From: Martensiomyces pterosporus
Lineage: Eukaryota > Kickxellomycota > Kickxellomycetes > Kickxellales > Kickxellaceae
Assembly (NCBI GenBank): GCA_025201845.1
Contig: MU603994.1
Coordinates: 28,086-92,085 of the forward strand
Direction of reading: 5' to 3'
Length of the DNA stretch: 64,000 nt
Below the pieces are notes generated by a model that saw only the letters and a program-made list of their open reading frames with translations, made no database searches and had not been told where the DNA came from. Shown here piece after piece: positions 1 through 9,969 of the stretch. The position numbers were made by a program, and so were the translations under genes. The stretch's first letter is position 1; each line of letters begins with the position of its first letter.

Positions 1-1
1 G

Positions 2-3000
2 TGCTTCAACTACATCTTGAAGGACCCGCCAAAGCCTCTTACCGAAACAGACATTTGGTTCCAGATTGGCAACGTCTACGAGCTGCAGAAGGAGTATGGC
101 CATGCCCGAGATGCGTACGAGCGCGTTCTGCAGGAGAACCCGGAGCACGGGAAGGTTCTGCAGCAGCTTGGTGCGCTCTACTTCCGCCCAAACACCAGCC
201 TCACAAATATCGACGCAGCAATCCAGCTTCTCATGCGCGCAATCGAAGTCGACAAGGAGAAGGTCGAGGCACACACATGGTACTTGCTTGGCCGGTGCTA
301 CATGGTCCAGCGGCTATACAACAAGGCCTATGAGGCATACCAACAGGCTGTGTATCGCGATGGAAACAATGCCACGTATTGGTGCTCCATCGGCGTCTTG
401 TACTACCAGATCAACCAGTACCGCGACGCCCTTGATGCGTATAGCCGCGCGATTCGCATCAACCCATACCTCAGCGAAGTGTGGTTTGACTTGGGTGCGC
501 TTTACGAAGCATGCAACAACCAGGTCAACGATGCGATCGATGCCTACACGCGTGCTGCTGAGCTCGACCGCTCGAACGCTGTCATCGAGCAGCGCCTGGA
601 GATCTTGCGCCGCATTCAGACCACAGGCCAAACAGGTCTTGCGCACGGAAACCCGCCTCCTGCCCCGATCGACCCTCCAGCTGGCCCGACTACCGCTGGC
701 CAGCCCAACGTCGCTGGCGGCCCTACTGGCGAGTCGGCAGCCGCAGCAGGCGGGGCCCCTGGCAGCCTTGGGGCGCCTCCCATGGCTGGCCCTGCTGGAA
801 GCGGCGTCCCTCAGCCGCAGGAGCACATGCGGCACCCAAGCGAGCCTCAGCAGCACCCGCCTCCTCAAAGAGGTGGGCCTCCTCCGCCTGGAATGCAGCA
901 TCCTGGCCAGAATGCGCTGCCCCCTGGCCACGCCCAGCAGCAGCAGCCCCCGCCGCCGCCACAGCAGCAGCAGCCAAAGCTCCCACCCCACCAGCAAGGG
1001 CCCATGCCTGCTGGACGCCCCGGATATCCTGATGAGGCTGGGTATCCTCGTTATGATAGCGGCATGCCGCGACCAGAGACAGGTGCTAGCGGCGCACCAG
1101 CACAAGCTCCCCATTACCCCGTGCAGCAGGGACCTGCCAACAGCAGCGCGTACCCGTCCCAGCCTTACACCAGTGCGCCTTACTCGCAGCCACCCGCATC
1201 TCGCCCGTACTCGACCCCTGGCATGCCCCAGAGCTCGGCTGCATATACTCCCCAGCCCCAGCATCCTCCGTCTGGCCCATTCCGGCCAGCCGAGGACAGG
1301 CGCATGTCGTCACGCACTGACTCGCCAATGTTGACGCAGCAGCAGCAGCAGCAATCAACATCTGCCGGAGAGCACGCGCCACCAGCCAGCACCTTCTCGC
1401 AAGGCCCTGTCAACGGATATGCGGCGTACCCTGGCCAGCCAGCGCTCTCTGATGCACGCCACCACAGCCGCAGCCCCTCACAGGCACAAGAGCTCGTCTT
1501 CCGGCAGCAGCAGCAGCAGCAGCAGCAGGAGATCAGCCGGCACCCAACCCGGGAAGAGAGACCTATTGACTATGTAGGAGAACCTGGTCCTAACCATAGC
1601 CGGCAAGCCTCCTATGGACGCTATCCTCTTGCCAAGACCGAAGGCATGCCGCCTCCTTCCAGCGTTCCTCCGTTCAGCCAAGCAAACAGCCGTGGCGAAC
1701 TGCGAGCACAGGCCGGGGATAAGGACGGCGACGTCCACATGGAGGATGCCTCCAGCGATGCAGACAAGAGCTCTCGCGATAAGGCTCCCGGCTCGGGCGA
1801 AAAGCCGTCGCAGTACGGAAACATCAGCGGGCCCTCTTCGTCGGGTGCATCGTCTGCGACTATGGCGCCGATTAACCTGCCCCAGATATCGACGCCGACG
1901 CCAGGCCAGGACTCCTCTGCACCGTCAGCAGCGGCGCTGTCTGGGCCCACAGCTGCCCCGATCAGGCTACCTCCGGTGCAGCTTGGTGGTGCTGGCGGTT
2001 TTGGCAACCCCAACACCCGGTCGCCACTGAGCACTGGCGGCGCCATGCAGCAGTCAACGCTCGCAGCCGAGGATGCATCCAAGGGCAGCACCAACGGAGC
2101 AGCAGCTGACGGTCCGCTCAGCCTGGCGTCTGCGATTTCTGCCGCCGACGATGATAACGAGGGCTCGGCCATCAACTCGCTCATGAGCCTGAGCAACGTG
2201 GCCACAACGCTGACCTCCCGTCCCCAGAACCCGTCGCCTCTGCCTGCGCTGTCTTCTCCAGCCAACCCACCGCTGCATGGCAAGCATGCGGCTGACTCTG
2301 CCAAGCCTGCATCTGAGCAGGAGCCGCCGGCTGCTCTTGGCGGTGCACCCGCTGCTGCTAATGGCGGTGACGGTGATGCTGAGATAGCGAGCCCCACCAA
2401 GCCCCAGCCAACCGATGCACCCGTCGCCTCTATGGCGGCTGACGATAATGCACCGCTGGTCTCCAAAGTCAGCGAGCTCGCTGTTTCTACACCGACGCAG
2501 TCGGCAGGGACGGCGGTGCCGAGCGGTACAGCCGAGACCACATTAGGCGACTCGGCTGTGGAGGACGTGAATGGACGCGCTGAGCAGCCTCTATCTCCCT
2601 CCAGAAATGGCTCTCCTGGCGGCGGCAGCAGCAGCAAGCCAGCCTCTGCAGGCTCTGCTGCAGGCCCTGCTGCTGTTGTGCCCAGTAAGCGCCCGCTGTC
2701 GTCCCCAGTTGTTGGGCCAGTCTCGGCAGATGCGTTGTCAGCGGCGAAATCCAAAACACCTGAAAGCGTTGACAGTAGCGCGCTTTTGCCCAGCGACAAC
2801 GCGAATAACAGCAAGGCAGGCAGTAGCAGCGACGATGCTGGCAACAGCAACGATGGCGGCAGCGACATGGGAGGGCCCCGGAAACGTGGCCGGCAGAGCT
2901 CGCCCACGCCCGTCCCCGAAAGGAAGCAGCAGCAGCCTGGCGCCGCGGGCAAGGGCAGCCATGCGCAGGAGGAGATGGAGGAGGGAGAGGAGCCGGAGGA

Positions 3001-3103
3001 CGGCGAGGTGTTCGAGGACGACGAGATGTCGACGGACGCCAATGACAAGCCGCATAAGAGCGAGGACGTGGTGATGGACTCGGGCAAAGTAAAACACGAC
3101 TAG
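2..3103 (+). CDS. CYC8: CYC8/SSN6-type TPR general transcriptional corepressor (5' partial)
   Basis: Subunit of the Tup1-Cyc8 corepressor, which is brought to promoters by DNA-binding repressors in the nucleus. The reading frame is open from base 2, so the N terminus lies outside the window. The first ~200 visible residues are tandem tetratricopeptide repeats with the family wording (IWFQIGNVYE, WYLLGRCYM, VWFDLGALYE). The rest, ~830 residues, is low-complexity Pro/Gln/Ser/Ala-rich with CAG-encoded Gln runs, ending in a basic then acidic tail (EEMEEGEEPEDGEVFEDDE). This matches Cyc8 architecture: N-terminal TPRs and a long disordered tail. The tail is conserved only in composition. The gene converges on RIO2, leaving ~170 bp between stop codons that holds a T15 run. 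Confidence 0.93.
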   Translation, partial: CFNYILKDPPKPLTETDIWFQIGNVYELQKEYGHARDAYERVLQENPEHGKVLQQLGALYFRPNTSLTNIDAAIQLLMRAIEVDKEKVEAHTWYLLGRCYMVQRLYNKAYEAYQQAVYRDGNNATYWCSIGVLYYQINQYRDALDAYSRAIRINPYLSEVWFDLGALYEACNNQVNDAIDAYTRAAELDRSNAVIEQRLEILRRIQTTGQTGLAHGNPPPAPIDPPAGPTTAGQPNVAGGPTGESAAAAGGAPGSLGAPPMAGPAGSGVPQPQEHMRHPSEPQQHPPPQRGGPPPPGMQHPGQNALPPGHAQQQQPPPPPQQQQPKLPPHQQGPMPAGRPGYPDEAGYPRYDSGMPRPETGASGAPAQAPHYPVQQGPANSSAYPSQPYTSAPYSQPPASRPYSTPGMPQSSAAYTPQPQHPPSGPFRPAEDRRMSSRTDSPMLTQQQQQQSTSAGEHAPPASTFSQGPVNGYAAYPGQPALSDARHHSRSPSQAQELVFRQQQQQQQQEISRHPTREERPIDYVGEPGPNHSRQASYGRYPLAKTEGMPPPSSVPPFSQANSRGELRAQAGDKDGDVHMEDASSDADKSSRDKAPGSGEKPSQYGNISGPSSSGASSATMAPINLPQISTPTPGQDSSAPSAAALSGPTAAPIRLPPVQLGGAGGFGNPNTRSPLSTGGAMQQSTLAAEDASKGSTNGAAADGPLSLASAISAADDDNEGSAINSLMSLSNVATTLTSRPQNPSPLPALSSPANPPLHGKHAADSAKPASEQEPPAALGGAPAAANGGDGDAEIASPTKPQPTDAPVASMAADDNAPLVSKVSELAVSTPTQSAGTAVPSGTAETTLGDSAVEDVNGRAEQPLSPSRNGSPGGGSSSKPASAGSAAGPAAVVPSKRPLSSPVVGPVSADALSAAKSKTPESVDSSALLPSDNANNSKAGSSSDDAGNSNDGGSDMGGPRKRGRQSSPTPVPERKQQQPGAAGKGSHAQEEMEEGEEPEDGEVFEDDEMSTDANDKPHKSEDVVMDSGKVKHD

Positions 3104-3275
3104 GCAGTTTTCGGTAGTGGTGCTGATGTAGTTTTTTTTTTTTTTTCATCTATAAAGCGAATTTCATTTGGTTTCTTGCTTTTCTCTATTGACAACTTGA
3201 GTGGTGGTGTTGACGGGAGGGAGTCGCAGCTGCTGATGCAGTAGTCCAGCCCGCTCTTTGAGGCGCTTTGCACAG

Positions 3276-4469
3276 CTACTTGTCATCGCCCGGTGTGCGT
3301 CTCCGCCTCACAGTGTTCCCCAGCCGGTCTTGCTCAATGATGTAATTGTCGTCGTCGTCGCTGTTGTCGTCGTCGACTTGTTCGTCGCCACTGGCTTTGT
3401 CTTCGTTGTCGCTTTCGTCGTTCCCCTCGTCGTCGGAATAAACAAACTCTTCATCGCTGGGCTGCTCGTCGCTTTCCTCGGCTTCGCTGCCTTCATTCTT
3501 GCGTTCGCCCAGCTCTTCCATGTACGTTTCAAGCTGTGACTGGTCTTTCTTTGTAAAGCCGCTGGCAGCCACCTGCACATCGAGGTCAAACTCCTTGTTG
3601 GCGTCAAGCCTGAACTTTGGGTAAAGCACGCTCTCGTAGCCAAAGCGACGCTTGAAGAAGGTGCGGATGCAATCGACATCGCGGTTGAAGTAGTACTCTG
3701 CATTGGCGTGCGAGGTGGAGACCATCTGCGGGAAGTCGATGAGAATCGGCGTGCCGTCTTCCTGCAGCAGGATGTTGAATTCGTTAAAGTCGCCGTGGAT
3801 CAAGCCGTACTTTGCCAGCCTGACAATAAGCTCCATCAGCCTGGAGTACAGCTTTCCGGGCTCTCCGACCTCGTCGATTTGGCGCAGCGGGAACGCATCT
3901 ACCAAGCCCATCACCACGCAGTGGCGGTTCTGGTCGATTGGCGTTGGGACTGGGAACCCGTGCTCGTGCAAAACCTTCATGAATGCAAACTCCTTCATGG
4001 CCGAGAGGCGCGACATGTACATCCACGAGGGCGACTGGTCCTGTCTGAAGTAGTCTCTCTTCCTCTTCACATTTCTGAACGACTGACGGCCCAGTCTGTG
4101 GACCTTCAGGACAACCTGCTCCTCGTTTTCGCCAGCAACCACGAAAATGTCAGACTCCTTTCCGACGCCAATCTGGTTTCCAACCGATACAACCGATCCG
4201 CGCTTGCTCAGGGTCTTCAGCGCCAAGTAGTCGTATCCCGCATAGATAAGCTTGTATCCGATATATTTGGAGTTTGTCTCGCTGGCAATCAGCTTGCGCT
4301 TGACAAGGTCGCTGATATACCGGTTGACCCCGCCGCCGCGGATGTGAGATAGCTGGGCAATGAGCGGCGTAGGAACGATGTCGTGGTTGCGCGAGCCTAC
4401 CTCGATGGCTGTCAGCACGCGGAAGTCCTCGTTGCTCATATATCGAAGTGCCTTTGCGTCGAGTCTCAT
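3276..4469 (-). CDS. RIO2: RIO2 atypical protein kinase/ATPase, 40S ribosome maturation
   Basis: RIO-family kinase required for late cytoplasmic maturation of pre-40S particles. The 397 residues show the RIO2 winged-helix N domain (~1-90), a P-loop-like GVGKESD (101-107), Lys122 as the ATP-contacting lysine, the catalytic loop HGDFNEFN with Asp227 and Asn232, and the metal-binding aspartate in LIDFPQ (Asp245). These are the RIO2 forms of the kinase motifs. The C terminus (~320-380) is an acidic Ser/Glu/Asp stretch followed by a basic end, as in other RIO2 proteins. A single exon starts at the conserved MRLDAKALRYM and the length is normal for the family. It is convergent with CYC8. Confidence 0.96.
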   Translation of the reverse strand: MRLDAKALRYMSNEDFRVLTAIEVGSRNHDIVPTPLIAQLSHIRGGGVNRYISDLVKRKLIASETNSKYIGYKLIYAGYDYLALKTLSKRGSVVSVGNQIGVGKESDIFVVAGENEEQVVLKVHRLGRQSFRNVKRKRDYFRQDQSPSWMYMSRLSAMKEFAFMKVLHEHGFPVPTPIDQNRHCVVMGLVDAFPLRQIDEVGEPGKLYSRLMELIVRLAKYGLIHGDFNEFNILLQEDGTPILIDFPQMVSTSHANAEYYFNRDVDCIRTFFKRRFGYESVLYPKFRLDANKEFDLDVQVAASGFTKKDQSQLETYMEELGERKNEGSEAEESDEQPSDEEFVYSDDEGNDESDNEDKASGDEQVDDDNSDDDDNYIIEQDRLGNTVRRRRTPGDDK

Positions 4470-5390
4470 TTTGCGTCAATTTCCTTAATATTCGAGTATT
4501 TGGTGTGGCCAAGGAGAATACGAAAGGCAGGAAGCGGCTGTGTAGACAGCAGCAGAGAGTTTTGGAGCGTTTTTCTTTTTGCCTCTTTGGTGCATGGGGC
4601 AGGAGAAAATTATTTCCATCCTGAAAGCAATGCCGCTCGGTTCGGCTCCTCTGCGTGGATGTGAACCGGTGCGGCTATGAAGCATGGGCTGAACGAGACA
4701 CCACTGGGACCTAGGAGACACGTCTGCCATGTCCTTTGCTCAAGGATCAGACAAGGCACCAGGAGCACCGCATGGAAATGAGGGAGAATGGCTTGGCAGG
4801 GGCGCTACACGGCGAGTAATGCAATGAGCAGCAGAGGGCATTGAAGCACAGTGTCCTTATGCTGGTGGACGGCCTGAAAAGGCGCGGATTCGTATGCAAA
4901 CCCCCGCACTCAGTCCCTATTCCCACAGGCAGCATATGCGCGCATGTCGCTTTTAGCTGGGCCGTTGGTGCTGCACATGTGGACATCCTGTGCATGCGCA
5001 ACATGGCCTGGAGCTCGCCGTACATCTTCGTGGCCGACGCAAAATGGATCAATGTGCGTAGAGACAAATAAAACACATCGCGGAATTCGCCGCGCCAGAA
5101 AGACCCAGCTCGCTGACCATCTTCTTGCTCCATATATGGGCTCGGGCAGCTGGAAACATGGTCCAAGGATAGCAGGGCGTTCTAATAATAAACCAAGCGT
5201 GCGTGCTTTTCAACAAAGGTTCCCTCACAGATGCGCATGTGCCCACAGGATAAAAGCGCGCCTGGAAAATAAGGGCTCCATGTTTGGCCCAGCCGCTGTT
5301 TTGGCAGCACTCCTTTTCCCTTCTCTCTTGCGCGTGATTTTGTCTTTTCCCCCCTTTATTCCTCTGCTCTAGCTCCAGCACTAGCTTCAA
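4470..5390. other. Intergenic region between RIO2 and the zinc-cluster gene
   Basis: About 920 bp shared by the divergent RIO2 and ERT1-like genes. It contains an AT-rich stretch with a CATATATGG box near 5130, several A/T tracts near 5185-5195, and a pyrimidine-rich leader (about 5309-5360) before the downstream ATG. Short open frames on both strands (for example 4841-5071 and 4747-5166) show no recognisable domain, so I do not call them genes. Confidence 0.5.
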
Positions 5391-7682
5391 ATGAGTGAAC
5401 TATCCCTGCACAGCAGCGAGCCCGACCCTGGCCGCAAAAAGAAGGCGGGGGCAGGCCGTGTAAAGCGACAAAAGGTTTCAAAGGGTAAGGCCTGTATAGT
5501 GCACCAGTGGCTGTTGCTGCCACGCCCGCTATCGTTCTATCTAGCAGGCTCCACCATTCCTCCACAGCTGCTACTGTCCCTGTCTGCCTCCAGCCATTGT
5601 GTCCATTTCTCCGACCCTTTCTCCGACCCTTTCTCCGCTCCCTCAGCAAAGTGCGGCGTCATATGGCTGTATCAGTCATGTATGCGTCATGGCAAACGAG
5701 CATATGGGCAAACGAGCATACTGGCTAGCGAGCATACTGGCTAACGGCACAGTCAGCTTGCTTGACTCTATACCGTCACACTCCACTCTTAATAAAGTGT
5801 AATAGCGTGCGTGTTCTGCCAGCGCTCACACATGTCGTGCGACGATGAAAGGCCCTGCCAGCGGTGCATTAAGCGAAATATCTCTCATCTGTGCAGAGAT
5901 AAAGAACCTGCCGCGAGCGAGAGCAGCGGCGACAGCCGCAAAAAAGCAAAGCATAGCGGCGACATTGAGGCCGCAGGCACGTCGACAGCAGCCTTGGAGC
6001 CAGACGCTGGGCCGATTGGCATCTCGGCCTTGACCAGTAGCACCGTCAGTGACCGCGCAGCACACAGCCGGGCCTCCGCCCTGTCTGTTAGCACAGAGCC
6101 AGCAGTGCTTCCTGCGATTGCTCCTGCTCACCCATCGATCATGTCACAGGGGACGATGGCCACCCCGGCAGCCGTCCCGCTCCACACCGATAGAGCTGCC
6201 AGCCTTCCCGGGATCGACATGGCACATACGTATATAGGCAAGCCAGACAGCTCTGCCCGAAATCCCAACTTGCCGCCAGCAGCATCGGTTCTTTCTGGGA
6301 ACAGCCCGCTTGGGCAGATTGGGCTGTCCCAGAATGCATCCAGACCACATGCGGATGGTGCCAGAGCTGGCGGCGAAGCAGGGGGGCCTGCGCGCGCACC
6401 CAAAAACGCAGGCTTTGACAGCAACTCGTTTTTATTCTTTGGCAATGATGTCGCAAGCAACGAGTTCTCTGCGCTCAACGAGTTCTTGGAGAGCCTCCAG
6501 CGAGGCGTGCGTGGAGCGGACAGACTTGGTCCCGAGGCCCGGCTGAGCAACCCGCCAAGTGGCTCTCCATCGGCACCACCGAGCATCCCGAATGCTGGCT
6601 CTCCACCCGTCGAGTCATTCCACCAAGGGCTGCAGCCTCCAATTGGTAGTATACAGCCGCCGCTGCCACCACCACCACCACAGCAGCAGCAGCAGCAGCA
6701 GCAGCAGCAAGCGTCCCCAGTTGCTAGCAGCAACGGCGGCAGCATTCAGCCTGGCGGTGGCATGCCTGGCGCTGATACTGGCATTGGCACTGGCAGCCAT
6801 GACCAGCAGCCGCGTGTTGCTCACCACCAAACTCGAACACACTGCTTGCCAACCATCACCCAGTTGATGACAAACAATGCTGGAGAGGGCGTCACTCAGA
6901 CTGAGCGCTTCCTGCTGACTGCTGCCGACCCAAACGACGGCACGTCAGAGGACAAGCTGCGGCAGATTATAAATGCCAAATACGAGGCTGGGTTCCTCAA
7001 GCCCTACAACTACGTGAACAGTTACACGCGAATGCAGCGGTTCATGGAGACGAACATCAGCAGACCAAACATCATCCGGATTCTCGAGGTGCTCAACACA
7101 TTCCGGCCAACGTTCCGCACCATTGCTCAATCCCTGACTGACATTGACTTGCTGCTTGTTGAGGAGGGCTTTGAAAGGCTTCTTTTGGACTATGACAACG
7201 TGTTCAACTCGTTTGGTGTGCCCGCATGTCTCTGGCGCAGAACTGGCGAAATATACAAGGCCAACCGGGAGTTTGCGGATCTGGTCGGCGTGCCGCTGTC
7301 ATACTTCCATGAGGGCAAGGTCTGCATCTACGAGCTGATGACTGAGAGCTCGACCGTCAACTACTGGGAAAAGTATGGCGAAATCGCGTTTGATGCCACG
7401 CAGAAGGCTGTCCTCACATCGTGCATACTGCAGACTGCTGCGTCAGTGCGCACAATGGTCCACAGCAACGCAGAGAAGGGCTTGGGCGACTCGCGCGCAA
7501 TGTCCAGCTCCAGCATTGCACTGAAAATCGGCGGTCTTGCTGACCAGCCGTCGCCATCTCAGCCCGGCCGCCCTGTTCGCTGCTGCTTCTCATTCACTCT
7601 TCGGCGCGACAAGTACAAGATCCCGCTTGCCATTGCAGGCAACTTCATGCCCATTCAAGCACAGGGCCAGTCTCTGGCTTAG
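5391..7682 (+). CDS. Zn2Cys6 transcription factor with PAS-like domain, ERT1/RDS2/AcuK family
   Basis: Probable regulator of gluconeogenesis and non-fermentable carbon use, by family. Two exons are inferred: 5391-5484 and 5806-7682, with a 321-bp intron (GTAAGG donor, TAG acceptor), giving 656 residues. The join restores a perfect binuclear zinc cluster with cysteines at 33, 36, 43, 49, 52 and 61, spaced C-x2-C-x6-C-x5-C-x2-C-x8-C, with the RPCQRCIKR signature typical of Ert1/Rds2. A basic stretch (RKKK, VKRQK) precedes it. The middle is low complexity with a Pro run and a Gln run (CAG, ~6680-6710). The C-terminal ~250 residues contain a PAS-like region (CLWRRTGEIYKANREFADLVG) as in AcuK/AcuM/Rds2. 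Family membership is confident; the regulated targets are inferred from relatives. Confidence 0.88.
5606..5641 (+). repeat. 12-bp tandem repeat, three copies, in an intron
   Basis: Three consecutive copies of a 12-base unit, TTTCTCCGACCC, the third with two changes near its end. It lies inside the only intron of the zinc-cluster factor gene. Confidence 0.85.
5697..5744 (+). repeat. 16-bp tandem repeat, three copies, in an intron
   Basis: Three consecutive copies of CGAGCATACTGGCTAR (the first copy diverges at several positions), preceded by a partial copy. It lies ~60 bp upstream of the 3' splice site of the zinc-cluster factor intron. Confidence 0.85.
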
Positions 7683-7861
7683 CATTGGTAGCTGATGGCA
7701 CAGCAAAATCGATTATAATTCTCCACGCAAAAGCCAGCAGCCCGTTGTTTCCCACAGGTTTTGAATCGTGCTTCGCCGCTCTTCTTCATCTCTTGCCGCT
7801 TGTTGAAATTCTGCTTTTGCCTCTGCGTTGTATCCACACCTCTATTGCTAGCATTCTCTAA

Positions 7862-8413
7862 ATGGCAGACTTTGTAAAGCTTTTGGCACTGAGCCTCGTT
7901 GCCAGCGGTGCCTCTGAGGCGATTTCTTACTACCTGGTGTACCGCACGGAGCAGTTCCAGCACCTTAAGCAGAGCATTGTTCGGAATGAGGTCAAGCTGG
8001 ATGAGGAGAAGCGCGCAACAACCGGAAACGCACAGCGCAGACAGCGCCGTATCGAGAGCATCGAGGCGCAGCTGTCCTCCACACGCAGCAAGGCTGGCAG
8101 CCTACAGCTCCGGTGCACGCTGATTGTTGGTGTTATTCAGCTGCTTGTCATTTACCAAGTGAACTCCATCTTTGGCTCAGCGCCCGTTGGCACTCTGCCC
8201 TTTGAGCCGCTGAGCATGTTCCGTAGTCTGACGCACAGGGGGCTTCCCGAGGACAGCCCGAGCAACGCCTGCTCCGCGACGTTTGTCTTTGTCCTTGGCG
8301 GACTGGTGTTCAAGTCGCTGATCGACAGGTCTCTTCAGCTGGGCATTCCAAAGGGCAGCTCGCTGCCAAAGTGGGTTACTAACCCGGAGGACGTCATTGG
8401 CGGCAAGAAGTAG
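7862..8413 (+). CDS. TMCO1: TMCO1-like ER membrane protein
   Basis: Member of the TMCO1/EMC3/Get1/Oxa1-type insertase superfamily. In animals TMCO1 sits in the ER, where it has been described both as a calcium-load-activated channel and as part of a ribosome-associated multipass translocon. The 183 residues match the family size. Three hydrophobic segments are visible (about 4-26, 82-105 and 135-152), with a charged coiled-coil between the first two (LKQSIVRNEVKLDEEKR to about 75), the DUF106-type layout. The FEPLSMFRSLTHRGL region is the conserved family block. A single exon starts at MADFVKLLAL. The family is not found in Saccharomyces cerevisiae, so its presence fits an early-diverging fungus. 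Confidence 0.9.
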   Translation: MADFVKLLALSLVASGASEAISYYLVYRTEQFQHLKQSIVRNEVKLDEEKRATTGNAQRRQRRIESIEAQLSSTRSKAGSLQLRCTLIVGVIQLLVIYQVNSIFGSAPVGTLPFEPLSMFRSLTHRGLPEDSPSNACSATFVFVLGGLVFKSLIDRSLQLGIPKGSSLPKWVTNPEDVIGGKK

Positions 8414-8607
8414 AGCAAAGGAGGAGCTTTAGCGAAGCTTGTCGCTTCACCGCCCCTCTGCTTTTCGTTCTTTAGCTGGGCGCTTTCAGCTCAAAACAAG
8501 GAGTAGACATCAAAAGATCTGACTGACCACGGCAGGTAGATAGTGTGTGCTCTTCTTTCTGGCATATGTGTACTGACAGCTGCGGCTGGAAAAGAAAAGT
8601 GTGGGGT

Positions 8608-9587
8608 TTAAAGCAGGTCTCTCTTTCGCGACGTTCTCTGGTACGTCCGAAGAACCCACTCCTTGTCGGCGTCGGGCATGTCGACGGTGCCCAGGCGGAT
8701 CTCGTACGGCCGCATCTCGAAGCGGGGGCCGACCTCGGCGAGCTGGACTTCATTGTGGCCGCTCTTGGCATATACATGGTGGCGGAAAGAGATGAAGTCG
8801 CTGTCGTTGGCGAATGTCATGACGCGCTTCGAATCGGGCTTGGGCACAGGGAAGAGATACTTCAGCACGCTCTTGATGCGGTTGCCCAGGTTCGAATTGA
8901 AGTTCTCAAAGATCAGATGGGGGAATGCCTCCGAGATGTTGCCCTGGTCCTTGATGTCATGGCGCAGAACCACGTTGTACAGGGTGAAGTGCACGGTGGG
9001 GCCATATGGGAAATGGCTGACGATCATGCCGTCGGGCTGGCCGCGAGTCTCGTGGAGAATTACCAGGTCTGTGACCTCGTTGGCCTTGCATGTGTCGACA
9101 ATCTCGCTGACAATGTAGTTGCCACGGTTGATGCGCTGCGAGCTCGGCACCACCAGGCGCATCTCCTTTGCAAACTGCTGCAGTCGCGAGCTGGGGTCGC
9201 GAGAGGTTGTGATGACCACCTTTGGGTCGTAGATTCCAGCGCGCGCATACTCGTCGTCCTGTGTTGATCCAGCGTCCTGCTGCGCTTCGTCAAATCTAAG
9301 CGCCCGGTTTAGTTCCTCTGCTTCGTTTTGCAGCTCTGTTGGGATCGGCTTTCCATCACGAAGCGCCTCCTTCAGCTGCTGCTTCTTCTCAAACGTCTGC
9401 CGCTCCTGCACCTCGAGCGACTTTTTGTATAGGTATTCGCGTCTAAGTCTGGCTTGGCGGCGGAGCTACACGGTTAGGCGGAGCAAAGGAGAAAGCGTGT
9501 GCATTAGGCCATGCCGATAGCAGCGGCGACACAAGTGTCGGTGCGTCCGCAGTTCGTCGACAGAGGGAGACGGGGCCTGCTTACCAT
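8608..9587 (-). CDS. IMP4: IMP4, U3 snoRNP Brix-domain protein
   Basis: Component of the U3 snoRNP/SSU processome acting in early 18S rRNA processing in the nucleolus. Two exons are inferred on the minus strand: 9587-9585 (only the ATG) and 9465-8608, separated by a 119-nt intron with donor GTAAGC and acceptor GTAG. The join gives 286 residues starting MLRRQARLRREYLYKKS, the near-invariant IMP4 start, followed by the Brix domain (VITTSRDPSSRL, IVSHFPYGPT, ITFANDSDFISFRHH, EVGPRFEMRPYEIRLGT). Without the small first exon the frame has no upstream ATG. Length agrees with human and yeast IMP4 (~290). It is divergent from the C9orf85-like gene. Confidence 0.95.
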
Positions 9588-9969
9588 TGTTGCCTGTTTG
9601 TTCGGTCTGCAGCGGCGGCGGTATATATACTGGGGATCAAAATGTATGAGCAAGGCAAGCAGAGTATAGATTGCGAGTTGAAGAAAGCCAAAGTACCATA
9701 GACACTGAAGCTGCGCTCGGCAGAACGGTGCTCAAGTCGCTCGCTCTTTTCCTCGCCAGCTGAAGAAAGAATTTTTTGAAGCGAGCCGCGCGCCGCTGCC
9801 GAGCCGCTGCAGCTTGAGCGAAAAAAAGAAAAAAAAACTGGCATGCCCAAGCTGGCCTCTGCACTCAAAAGCCTTGATTCCTCCAACGCCCTCTGCTCAG
9901 GCTTGCTCAGCTTTGGCACCCCTCTTTCCATTTGCAATATTGCAGCTTCACACACACAAGGCCTCGGAC
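9588..9969. promoter_or_regulatory. Shared divergent promoter, IMP4 / C9orf85-like gene
   Basis: This 380-bp region lies between two divergent start codons. A TATATATA-like element occurs at about 9612-9620, close to the IMP4 start. An A-rich run (~9820-9838) precedes the other gene. I see no longer gene here. Confidence 0.5.

Noticed and set aside
1..333. Open frame at the first base (110 codons, another frame)
   Set aside because: It overlaps the TPR region of CYC8, whose frame carries the conserved repeats.
1621..3087. Long minus-strand frame (488 codons) opposite CYC8
   Set aside because: It is the shadow of the Ser/Ala/Pro-rich CYC8 tail; composition mirrors the sense codons and no domain is seen.
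4841..5071. 76-codon plus-strand frame in the RIO2 upstream region
   Set aside because: No family, no codon evidence beyond chance for a GC-rich gap.
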